In this document: positions 7,288 through 13,922 of the stretch, piece after piece
How positions within the stretch are numbered: position 1 is the stretch's first letter
How the letters are laid out: the number at the start of each line of letters is the position of its first letter
NCBI GenBank assembly: GCA_017615445.1
Contig: JAGAAD010000082.1
Coordinates: 1-14,302 of the forward strand
DNA: 14,302 nucleotides
Source of the DNA: Bacteroidales bacterium
GTDB taxonomy: Bacteria > Bacteroidota > Bacteroidia > Bacteroidales > UBA932
Reading direction: 5' to 3'
Made by a program: the position numbers and the translations under genes
Notes under the pieces: generated by a model
The model's input: the letters and a program-made list of their open reading frames with translations, nothing else
Database searches by the model: none
Told to the model about the DNA's origin: nothing

Positions 7288-8967
7288 ATGAAAAAGACTA
7301 TCATACTGATTGTTGCATCACTGTCGGTGTGCCTCGCGGCGCACTCTCAGTCTATGTACGACGCATATAATCTGTCGGACAACGATTATATCGGTTCGGC
7401 CAAATCCGCCGGCCTCGCGAATGCCGTGACGGCCCTGGGCGGAGATCTTGGGACGATAGGAATCAACCCTGCGGGTTCGGCTGTGGCCGGTTATTCCCAG
7501 ATCATGATCACCCCGGCCCTGAGCCTTTCGCTCGGCCGCACGCACTATGCAATGAGCCCCAGCAGCCCCTACGGCGCGGCTCAGAACACTTTCAATCCGG
7601 CGTTCAAGCTCCCTAACATCGGAGTCAGCACCCGTTACGACACAGAAAGCGATGCGCTGAGGTCCTTCACCTTCGCATTTGCCTTCAACACCGTGGCAGA
7701 TTACAACTCCAAGATGGTGAGTTCGGGCGCAAATAGCATGTCTTCCCGCTTCGGCGAGATGGCCGCTGCCGCCACTGATCTGAACATCAGCCCGGCGGAG
7801 CTCTCTTCCAACAACTTCTACAAAAACTCGGATTACTCGAATTACTGGGACACCGCTCTTGGCTATGACATAGGCCTGATCAATTCGTTCGGAACGAACA
7901 ACGAATATGTGGGCTGCTCCGAGGTGCTGACGGACAAGGGAGACCACTACGTCCCCAGCGCCCTGCGCCAGACCAGCACGGTGACCCATATGGGCTACAA
8001 GAGCGACCTGCTCATGAACTTCGGTTTCAACATCAAGGACCGCCTGTTCGTGGGCTTCAATCTGGGCGTCCCCATGATCGAGTACACAAACGTGGAGAAT
8101 TTCGCGGAGGTGGCCCAGACGGTGGAGGATTTCCCCGTGTCGTTCACATATTCAGACGCAAGCACCGAGGACACCTACTTCAGCGACGCGGCCTACCGTT
8201 ATAACTACTACGCTAAAGCCGGCGGAGTCTATCTGAAGGGCGGTCTGATCTGGCTGCCGACCAACAGCCTCAGAGTGGGACTGGCCTACCAGACCAGGAC
8301 TGTGCTTAACGTGGAGGAATGCTGGCAGCACAGCGGAATGGTCCGTTACGACAACGGCAAGTCCTACAGCGGCTCCGGCGAGGAGGGCTGGTATAATTAC
8401 ACACTGTACACCCCGAGCATCCTCAATGCCGGTTTGGCGTGGACCTTCGGGCACACCGGTCTGCTGAGCCTGGACTACGAAATGGTGATGTACAACCGCA
8501 TGAAGTTCGAAGGTGAGAGCGATTTCGAAGATGAATATGCCTTCGACAATCAGGCGATGAGGACCTTCAGCGGCCCGGCCCACAATTTCAGACTCGGCGC
8601 GGAGATCAACGTGGCCCGTTCGCTGGCCGTCCGTGCAGGTGCTTCGCTGAAGACATCTCCCGAGAAGACCTACCAGGATCAGAACGGAAACGTCATCACC
8701 TACGAAGACTACGACAACGACTATTACCTCGGCAGGAAGACCCTTCCGGTCGGAGCGCAATACAATAAAGATTATGTTTATGGAGCGGCCTTTGGCCTGG
8801 GCTTCAACCCTGCAGGCGCTTTCTTCGCGGATTTCGCCCTTCAGGGAACGCTTTACCCTCAGACCGTCTATCAGCCATACTACGACTACTCAACCGTGTT
8901 CGCCCCGCGCATCAGCCAGCGTAAGCTGCTCTGCGCCGCATTATTCACGATAGGTTGGAGATTTTAA
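7288..8967 (+). CDS. FadL/OmpP1-like outer-membrane beta-barrel protein
   Basis: A 559-residue outer-membrane protein resembling the OmpP1/FadL/TodX transport family, whose Bacteroidota members are often labelled hemin receptor with little proof. A signal peptide is visible (cleavage likely after AAHS, before Gln21). The mature N-terminus has the pattern SAKSAGLANAVTALGGD followed by GINPAG with the family's NPA motif at residues 60-62. The rest is rich in alternating aromatic and polar strands with loops high in Tyr, Asn, Asp and Ser. It ends in TIGWRF, a terminal Phe typical of barrels inserted by BamA. In FadL proteins the N-terminus plugs the barrel and hydrophobic ligands diffuse through. 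The substrate cannot be read here. It follows the aromatic lipoprotein by 11 bases and precedes lpxD by 9. Confidence 0.85.
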   Translation: MKKTIILIVASLSVCLAAHSQSMYDAYNLSDNDYIGSAKSAGLANAVTALGGDLGTIGINPAGSAVAGYSQIMITPALSLSLGRTHYAMSPSSPYGAAQNTFNPAFKLPNIGVSTRYDTESDALRSFTFAFAFNTVADYNSKMVSSGANSMSSRFGEMAAAATDLNISPAELSSNNFYKNSDYSNYWDTALGYDIGLINSFGTNNEYVGCSEVLTDKGDHYVPSALRQTSTVTHMGYKSDLLMNFGFNIKDRLFVGFNLGVPMIEYTNVENFAEVAQTVEDFPVSFTYSDASTEDTYFSDAAYRYNYYAKAGGVYLKGGLIWLPTNSLRVGLAYQTRTVLNVEECWQHSGMVRYDNGKSYSGSGEEGWYNYTLYTPSILNAGLAWTFGHTGLLSLDYEMVMYNRMKFEGESDFEDEYAFDNQAMRTFSGPAHNFRLGAEINVARSLAVRAGASLKTSPEKTYQDQNGNVITYEDYDNDYYLGRKTLPVGAQYNKDYVYGAAFGLGFNPAGAFFADFALQGTLYPQTVYQPYYDYSTVFAPRISQRKLLCAALFTIGWRF

Positions 8968-8976
8968 AAAGAAAGC

Positions 8977-9963
8977 ATGAAATTCACAGCAAAGGAACTC
9001 GCCGAAGTTCTTAAAGGAACTGTAGATGGCGACCCGCAGGCAACAGCGAGCACATTCGCCAAGATCGAGCACGGAAAACCCGGCCAACTCTGTTTTTTCG
9101 CAAATCCTAAATACGAGCAGTATGTCTACACCAGCAAGGCATCCATCCTTCTGGTGAACAAAGACTTCGAGCCCAAGGAGGCGGTGACTCCCACCCTCGT
9201 GAGGGTGGAGAACGCCTACTCCGCTCTGGCCGATCTTCTGGAATATGTGAAATCCCAGGGCAAGTCCTTCCGCCGCCACCGCGGCCGCTGCCGCATCGCG
9301 TGGAGCGCGAAGATAGGCAGGAAGGTGTGGATCGGAGACTATGTGACTATCGGCAAAAAGACCACGATCGGCGACTGCACGAAAATCTACAATAATGTCA
9401 CTATCGGAGACAATGTGAAGATAGGGGAGAAGTGCATAATCTATCCGGGTGTGCATCTTTTCTCCGACACGGTGGTGGGAGACAGGACGATCCTGCACGC
9501 TGGTTGCGTGATAGGCGACGACGGCTTCGGAAACGCTCCCCAGCCGGACGGCAGCTGGAAGAAGATCGAGCATGTGGGCAATGTCATAATCGGCTCGGAT
9601 GTGGAGATCGGCTCGAACAGCACAATAGACAAAGCTCCGATGGAGAGCACCATCATCGAAGACGGCGTGAGGATAGACAACCTCTGCCTGGTGGCGCACA
9701 ACGTAGTGGTCGGAAAGAACACCGCCATGGCGGGCCTCAGCGGCATTGCCGGCTCGGCCGTCATCGGCGAGGGCTGCATAATCGCGGGTCAGGCCGGAAT
9801 AGTCGGCCACATCAAGGTCGCCCCGCACACCACGGTGGCGGCTCAGGCAGGAGTCATCGGAAACGTCCGCAAGAGCGGGCAGGTTCTGATGGGAATGCCC
9901 GGCATCCCTCACGGCACTTTCATGAGGGCTTATGCAAAGTTTAAGGCAAGTGGTGAGGAATAA
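8977..9963 (+). CDS. lpxD: UDP-3-O-(3-hydroxyacyl)glucosamine N-acyltransferase
   Basis: Third step of lipid A synthesis: it moves a 3-hydroxyacyl chain from acyl carrier protein to the 2-amino group of the sugar left by LpxC. The 328-residue product has the N-terminal uridine-binding domain (about 1-100) and then a left-handed beta-helix of hexapeptide repeats (about 105-305: IGDYVT, IGKKTT, IGDNVK and so on). The expected catalytic His is His241 in NLCLVAHNV. GDDGFGNAPQPDGSWKK is the family's loop. The usual NTTIDRGA segment reads NSTIDKAPME, with Lys for Arg, a conservative change. A C-terminal helix ends the protein. It is first of the lpxD-lpxC-lpxA trio, 9 bases after the FadL-like gene. 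Confidence 0.97.
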   Translation: MKFTAKELAEVLKGTVDGDPQATASTFAKIEHGKPGQLCFFANPKYEQYVYTSKASILLVNKDFEPKEAVTPTLVRVENAYSALADLLEYVKSQGKSFRRHRGRCRIAWSAKIGRKVWIGDYVTIGKKTTIGDCTKIYNNVTIGDNVKIGEKCIIYPGVHLFSDTVVGDRTILHAGCVIGDDGFGNAPQPDGSWKKIEHVGNVIIGSDVEIGSNSTIDKAPMESTIIEDGVRIDNLCLVAHNVVVGKNTAMAGLSGIAGSAVIGEGCIIAGQAGIVGHIKVAPHTTVAAQAGVIGNVRKSGQVLMGMPGIPHGTFMRAYAKFKASGEE

Positions 9964-9976
9964 CGAAAAGTTTTCC

Positions 9977-9984
9977 TATCTTTG
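9977..9984 (+). promoter_or_regulatory. Putative -7 box directly ahead of lpxC
   Basis: TATCTTTG in the 32-base lpxD-lpxC gap matches the Bacteroidota -7 consensus and the context CTATCTTTGC is typical. No TTG lies near the expected -33 site (about 9955-9957). Transcription would start near 9991, only a few bases before the lpxC ATG at 9996, giving an almost leaderless mRNA in addition to read-through from upstream. Confidence 0.4.
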
Positions 9985-9995
9985 CCGCCGCTTTT

Positions 9996-10901
9996 ATGAA
10001 ACAGCACACACTTTCCAAGATATATTCCTTCGAGGGTAAAGGACTGCATACGGGTTTGTACGCCCATATGCAGATATGTCCTGCTCCCGTGGACACCGGT
10101 GTAAGGTTCATCCGGACGGATCTGCACAAGATCCACGGCCATGAAGCCTACGCGGACGCTGTCGCGGAAAATGTGTCCAAAACTGCCCGCAGCACCACCA
10201 TCTCCGGCGGGGGAGTCTCGGTCAGCACCGTGGAGCATCTGCTCTCGGCTCTCACCGGCCTTGGGATCGATAACGCCTATGTGCGTATAGACAACAGGGA
10301 AGTCCCCATTCTGGACGGCAGCGCGAAACCCTATGTGGATGCGATAGCCCCGGACGGAACGGTGGAGCAGGAAGCGGACAGAAAGTGGATAGAAGTAAGC
10401 GAGGTCTTGGAATATAAAAACCCCAAGACCGGGTCCTGGATCAGGGTCGAACCCGCAGACAGCCTCTCGGTGGAATCCACCATCGACTTCAATTCGAAAG
10501 TCCTTGGAGTGCAGACTGTCAAGTGGGATCCCTCGGTGGATTATGTCAGCGAGATAGCCCCCTGCAGGACCTTCTGCTTCCTCCACGAAGTGTTCGGAAT
10601 GCTGATGGCAGGCCTTGTGAAGGGCGGAGACGTGAACAACGCATTGGTGATAGTGGAGAAGCCGGTGAGCAAGCTTAGGATGCGCCTCATCAGCAAGATC
10701 CTGCACCAGCCCAATCTGGCTGTGACGGAGAGGGGTTATCTGAACCACAACGAGCTTCGTTTCCCGGACGAGTGCGGGCGCCACAAAATGCTCGACCTCC
10801 TGGGAGACCTCAGGCTCTGCGGAGGCTTCCTGAAAGCCAAGGTCACCGCTTACAAGCCCGGCCACAGCATCAACACCAAGATTGCACAAATGATTAAATA
10901 A
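9996..10901 (+). CDS. lpxC: UDP-3-O-acyl-GlcNAc deacetylase, stand-alone (no FabZ domain)
   Basis: Zinc-dependent deacetylase for the committed step of lipid A synthesis. The 301-residue product starts MKQHTLSKIYSFEGKGLHTG, a normal LpxC N-terminus. The zinc ligands are visible: His81 in STVEH (with Glu80 as general base) and His263 and Asp267 in GRHKMLD. His290 in KPGHSIN matches the catalytic His near the C-terminus. AGLVKGGDVNNALV resembles the Bacteroidota type. In most Bacteroidota LpxC continues into a FabZ dehydratase domain to about 460 residues; here the chain stops at NTKIAQMIK, just where the linker would begin, and lpxA starts 6 bases later. No frameshifted FabZ remnant fits in that gap. 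FabZ must be encoded elsewhere or replaced. The deacetylase itself looks complete. Confidence 0.97.
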   Translation: MKQHTLSKIYSFEGKGLHTGLYAHMQICPAPVDTGVRFIRTDLHKIHGHEAYADAVAENVSKTARSTTISGGGVSVSTVEHLLSALTGLGIDNAYVRIDNREVPILDGSAKPYVDAIAPDGTVEQEADRKWIEVSEVLEYKNPKTGSWIRVEPADSLSVESTIDFNSKVLGVQTVKWDPSVDYVSEIAPCRTFCFLHEVFGMLMAGLVKGGDVNNALVIVEKPVSKLRMRLISKILHQPNLAVTERGYLNHNELRFPDECGRHKMLDLLGDLRLCGGFLKAKVTAYKPGHSINTKIAQMIK

Positions 10902-10907
10902 ATAATT

Positions 10908-11720
10908 ATGAATAATATCCATCCCCTTGCCACCGTCCATCCGGGCGCAAAACTCGGCGACAATGTAGAGGTCGGACCCTACGCTTTTATCGACGACAAT
11001 GTCGAAATCGGCGACGGTTGCAAGATATATCCCCACGCCACTATCTTCTCTTATGTGAAGATGGGCAAAGACTGCACCGTGTTCCCGGGCGCCGTGGTGG
11101 GAGCCATCCCCCAGGACCTGAAGTTCGACGGTGAGGTCACCTATGTAGAGATCGGCGACCGCGTGAACATTCGCGAATGCGCCACCATCAACCGCGGAAC
11201 AAAGGCAAGCGGCAAGGGCGTGACCCGCATCGGAAACGATGTCCTCATCATGTCCTATGTGCATGTGGCCCACGATTGCACCGTGGGTAACCACTGCATC
11301 CTCGTCAGCTATGTCGGCATCGCCGGCGAGACGGACGTGGACGATTGGGCGATCCTGGGCGGCAGCACGGTGGTGCATCAGTTCTCGCACATCGGCAAGC
11401 ACGCGATGGTCGGCGGCGGCAGCAAGGTGAACAAGGACATCCCTCCGTATTCGCTCTGTGGCCGTGAGCCCATCTGCTACGCCGGAGTGAACATCGTGGG
11501 CCTGCGCAGGCGCGGCTTCGAGTCGGACACCATACGCATGATCAAGGACATCTACGAAACCATCTACTACCAGGGCAACAACGTCACTGACGGTCTTGCG
11601 AAGGTGGAGGCCGGTTTCCCGGACACCCCGGAGAAGTTCGAGATCATCAACTTCATTCGCAATTCGAAGCGCGGAATAGTCCGCGGAAACGACGTCACCG
11701 AAAAGGGCGCCATCGAATAA
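10908..11720 (+). CDS. lpxA: UDP-N-acetylglucosamine O-acyltransferase
   Basis: First step of lipid A synthesis: it transfers a 3-hydroxyacyl chain to the 3-OH of UDP-GlcNAc. The 270-residue product starts MNNIHPLATVHPGAKLGDNV and runs through about ten left-handed beta-helix coils of hexapeptide repeats. The catalytic His is His122 in VHVAHDCTVGN, equivalent to His125 of E. coli. VVHQFSHIGKHAMVGGGS and DIPPYSL are further LpxA marks. The C-terminal helical domain starts near GLRRRGF (about residue 198) and helps form the trimer. It is 6 bases after lpxC, preceded by an A/T-rich start region, and 3 bases before the WbqC-like gene, so these genes are surely co-transcribed. Confidence 0.97.
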   Translation: MNNIHPLATVHPGAKLGDNVEVGPYAFIDDNVEIGDGCKIYPHATIFSYVKMGKDCTVFPGAVVGAIPQDLKFDGEVTYVEIGDRVNIRECATINRGTKASGKGVTRIGNDVLIMSYVHVAHDCTVGNHCILVSYVGIAGETDVDDWAILGGSTVVHQFSHIGKHAMVGGGSKVNKDIPPYSLCGREPICYAGVNIVGLRRRGFESDTIRMIKDIYETIYYQGNNVTDGLAKVEAGFPDTPEKFEIINFIRNSKRGIVRGNDVTEKGAIE

Positions 11721-11723
11721 GGT

Positions 11724-12287
11724 ATGCTGCTTTCGAGCGCATACTTCCCCCCTACAGAGTACTTTGCCGTGCTGGCGAGGTACTCTGTTCGCATAGATGA
11801 CTCTGAGAATTATCAGAAGCAGACCTACCGCAACCGCTGCAGGATCCTCACATCCAACGGCGTGGAGGATCTTCGGGTGCCGATAGTCCACGACGGCCGG
11901 CGTAAGATCACGGAGGTCCGTGTGGACTACTCCACGGACTGGGTCCGTAGGACGAAGTATGCGATCGAGACCGCTTATTTCAGCTCTCCGTTTTTCGAGT
12001 ACTATCGCGACGAACTGTTCTCCATCCTGGATTCGCATCCCGAGACGCTCTGGGAGCTGAATTCGCGCATCACGGACTTTTTCTGCCGGAAGATAGGGAT
12101 AGCCGTTCAGCCAGGCTCCTGCGATGGGGAAGACCTTCGCGACGTGATCCATCCGAAAAAGGCTCCTTATCTGCAGACCCGCGAGTACTGGCAGGTCTTC
12201 CGGGAGAAGTTCGGCTTCGTGGGAAACCTGTCCGTGATGGATTTGCTCTTCAACGAAGGCCCTGAAAGTATTTGCATATTGAAATAA
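11724..12287 (+). CDS. WbqC-like family protein
   Basis: A 187-residue cytoplasmic protein matching the WbqC-like family, named after a gene in O-antigen clusters; its biochemical role is not established. The start LLSSAYFPPTEYFAVLAR is the family's signature N-terminus. Further family-like parts are ENYQKQTYRNRCRI, the LRVPIVH strand, DWVRRTKYAIETAYFSSPFFEYY and a C-terminal PYLQTREYWQVF...LSVMDLLFNEGP. It has no signal peptide or membrane segment. It begins 3 bases after lpxA and is probably the last gene of the lpx operon. Placement beside lipid A genes agrees with a role in surface polysaccharide or lipid metabolism, but that is inference. Its last codons contain a promoter for the next operon. 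Confidence 0.9.
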   Translation: MLLSSAYFPPTEYFAVLARYSVRIDDSENYQKQTYRNRCRILTSNGVEDLRVPIVHDGRRKITEVRVDYSTDWVRRTKYAIETAYFSSPFFEYYRDELFSILDSHPETLWELNSRITDFFCRKIGIAVQPGSCDGEDLRDVIHPKKAPYLQTREYWQVFREKFGFVGNLSVMDLLFNEGPESICILK

Positions 12288-12301
12288 TAGTGCTATATTT
12301 G
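12272..12301 (+). promoter_or_regulatory. Promoter of the rimP-nusA-infB operon
   Basis: TTG at 12272-12274 and TATATTTG at 12294-12301, separated by 19 bases, match the full Bacteroidota promoter consensus. The -33 element lies inside the final codons of the WbqC-like gene and the -7 box is just past its stop. Transcription would start near 12308, immediately before the leader hairpin. This is the best promoter match in the window. Confidence 0.7.
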
Positions 12302-12311
12302 CACCCGTGAA

Positions 12312-12350
12312 AGAGATAGGAGGCCGAAAGGGCCGCCTATCTTTGTTTTT
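12312..12350 (+). terminator. Hairpin with T-rich tail between the WbqC-like gene and rimP
   Basis: The arms at 12312-12325 and 12331-12344 pair with one G-U pair and one A-G mismatch around a GAAAG loop, and the tail runs CTTTGTTTTT to 12350. It looks like a Rho-independent terminator for the lpx operon, 25 bases past the WbqC-like stop. Because the best promoter for rimP lies upstream of it, the hairpin would also sit in the rimP leader, where it could act as an attenuator. The stem also hides an AGGAGG sequence at 12318-12323, too far from the rimP ATG to serve it. Confidence 0.65.
12338..12345 (+). promoter_or_regulatory. Alternative -7 box for rimP within the hairpin arm
   Basis: TATCTTTG in the 3' arm of the hairpin also matches the -7 consensus. 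No TTG is at the expected -33 position. If used, the transcript would start near 12352 and be almost leaderless, skipping the terminator. The distance to the ATG (10 bases) is nearly that of the box ahead of lpxC (11 bases). Confidence 0.3.
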
Positions 12351-12355
12351 AAGAT

Positions 12356-12628
12356 ATGATAAGATCAGAATTCGAAGCGGTGCTGCTGAAAGCCGCCGCA
12401 GAAAAAGGTTGCAAGGTCGTCGAGCTGCTTTTCGACGACGACGAGAACGTGTTTGAGGTGACGATAGACAAGGAGAATGGCTCGGTGGATATCGAGGATT
12501 GTGAGTATGTCCACAGAGCGATTCTGGACGCCTTCGACCGCAATGTGGAGGATTATTCCCTCACCGTCAGTTCCGTGGGCCTCAGCCCCGAGGAAGCGGA
12601 CAAGCTTTTGGAAACAGTAAAAGAATAA
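12356..12628 (+). CDS. rimP: Ribosome maturation factor RimP, N-terminal domain only
   Basis: RimP helps mature the 30S ribosomal subunit. This product has only 90 residues, against about 150 for normal RimP. The N-terminal alpha/beta domain is recognisable: a start helix, GCKVVELLFDDDENVFEVTIDKENG, then the conserved DIEDCEYVHRAILDAF and EDYSLTVSSVGLSPEE, where other members read ...EVGSAGIGQPF. The chain then ends as TVKE, so the C-terminal SH3-like beta-barrel is absent. Only 9 bases separate the stop from nusA, so no frameshifted remainder is hidden there. Identity rests on the domain pattern plus position directly before nusA and infB. An unrelated small protein of similar fold is possible but unlikely. 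The protein is strongly acidic. Confidence 0.85.
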   Translation: MIRSEFEAVLLKAAAEKGCKVVELLFDDDENVFEVTIDKENGSVDIEDCEYVHRAILDAFDRNVEDYSLTVSSVGLSPEEADKLLETVKE

Positions 12629-12637
12629 CATAAAACA

Positions 12638-13900
12638 ATGGAAAAAGAAAAAGTAGTGACTCTGATTGATGCCTTCAAGGACTTCAAGGAGGAGAAAAGC
12701 ATCGACCGTCCGGTGATGATGGGTGTTCTGAAGGACGTGTTCCTCACCCAGATCGCCAAGACCTACGGTTCGGCGGACAACTTCGACGTCATTATCAATG
12801 TGGACAAGGGAACCTGCGAGATCTACCAGAACTTCGAGATCGTGGAAGAGGTGGAGAACCCCAACACTGAGATGACTCTGGACCAGGTCATCGCGGATAG
12901 CGGCGACGACGATTACGAAATCGGCGACCAGTACACCAAGAAACTCAGTCTCGAGAGCTTCGGACGCCGCGGAATCCTGAACATCCGTCAGAATCTGCAG
13001 GGCCGTATCATGGACATCGAGAAGGCCAACGTGTACAAGAAGTACTCCGAGAAGGTCGGCGAGATCTTCACCGGCGAAATTTACCAGACCTGGAGCAAGG
13101 AAGTCCTTATCCTTGACGAGGATGGAAACGAGCTGCACATCCCCAAGATGGAGCAGATCCCCGGCGAGCACTTCAAGAAGAACGACACCGTCCGCGCCAT
13201 CATCAAGACTGTGGAGATGCGTAACAACACCACCCCTTACATCATCCTGAGCCGCACCTCTCCCGAGTTCCTCGAGAGGCTCTTCGAGCAGGAGGTTCCC
13301 GAGATCGCAGACGGCCTCATCACCGTCAAGAAGGTGGTCCGCGTGCCCGGCGAGCGTGCGAAGGTGGCCGTGGAGTCCTACGACGACCGCATCGACCCTA
13401 TCGGCGCGTGCATCGGCGTGAAGGGCGGCCGCATCATGGGAATCGTCCGCGAGCTGCACAACGAGAACATAGACGTGATCCAGTGGACCCAGAACCCGCA
13501 GCTCCTCATCCAGCGCGCACTCAGCCCCGCGAAGGTCTCTTCGATCGACATGGGCGAGAGCAGCTCGGACAAGGTGAAGGTCTACATGCAGCCGGACGAA
13601 GTCCGCAAGGGTATCGGCCGCGGCGGCTGCAACATCGCCCTGGCCGGCATGCTGGTGGACCGCGAGATCGAGGTCTGGCGTGAGGTTGCGAAGGGAGAGC
13701 AGGAGGAGGAAGATGTCGCTCTGGACGAATTCTCGAACGAGATCGACCAGTGGGTCATCGACAAACTCAAGAGCATCGGCTGCGACACCGCGAAGGACGT
13801 TCTCGCAATCAGTCCGGAGGATGTGGCGAAGCGCGCCGATCTCGAAGACGAGACCGTGGAGGATGTTATGAGAATCCTCAAGGCCGAGTTTGAAGACTAA
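12638..13900 (+). CDS. nusA: Transcription termination/antitermination factor NusA
   Basis: Binds RNA polymerase and nascent RNA and controls pausing, intrinsic termination and antitermination. The 420-residue product has the N-terminal polymerase-binding domain (about 1-125), an S1 domain (about 135-200, with GEIFTGEIYQ), KH1 with the signature RIDPIGACIGVKGGRI (residues 251-266) and KH2 with GIGRGGCN near residue 325. An acidic linker (EQEEEDVALDEF) leads to one C-terminal helix-hairpin-helix-like segment (about 370-420, DKLKSIGCDTAKDVL). Start ATG at 12638 follows an A-rich stretch without a Shine-Dalgarno site. It lies between rimP (9-base gap) and infB (22-base gap). NusA commonly regulates its own operon, which fits the hairpin upstream of rimP, but that is inference. 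Confidence 0.97.
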   Translation: MEKEKVVTLIDAFKDFKEEKSIDRPVMMGVLKDVFLTQIAKTYGSADNFDVIINVDKGTCEIYQNFEIVEEVENPNTEMTLDQVIADSGDDDYEIGDQYTKKLSLESFGRRGILNIRQNLQGRIMDIEKANVYKKYSEKVGEIFTGEIYQTWSKEVLILDEDGNELHIPKMEQIPGEHFKKNDTVRAIIKTVEMRNNTTPYIILSRTSPEFLERLFEQEVPEIADGLITVKKVVRVPGERAKVAVESYDDRIDPIGACIGVKGGRIMGIVRELHNENIDVIQWTQNPQLLIQRALSPAKVSSIDMGESSSDKVKVYMQPDEVRKGIGRGGCNIALAGMLVDREIEVWREVAKGEQEEEDVALDEFSNEIDQWVIDKLKSIGCDTAKDVLAISPEDVAKRADLEDETVEDVMRILKAEFED

Positions 13901-13922
13901 GTATTCATTTTAGGGGTTATAT

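Noticed and set aside
8941..9912. A 323-codon minus-strand open frame opposite lpxD
   Set aside because: Shadow of the hexapeptide-repeat gene; repeats on the plus strand create a repetitive-looking antisense protein.
8977..11720. lpxD and lpxA as a gene duplication
   Set aside because: Both have hexapeptide beta-helices, but they are distinct ancient families with different extra domains. There is no recent DNA repeat between them.
9930..12152. A 740-codon open frame on the minus strand across lpxC, lpxA and the WbqC-like gene
   Set aside because: It lies opposite three intact, recognised genes. GC-rich codon patterns of the real genes remove stops from this antisense frame. The translation has no recognisable domain or sensible composition.
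12365..13459. A 364-codon minus-strand open frame opposite rimP and nusA
   Set aside because: It mirrors two well-identified genes; its His/Val/Leu/Asp-rich text is the reverse image of acidic plus-strand codons.
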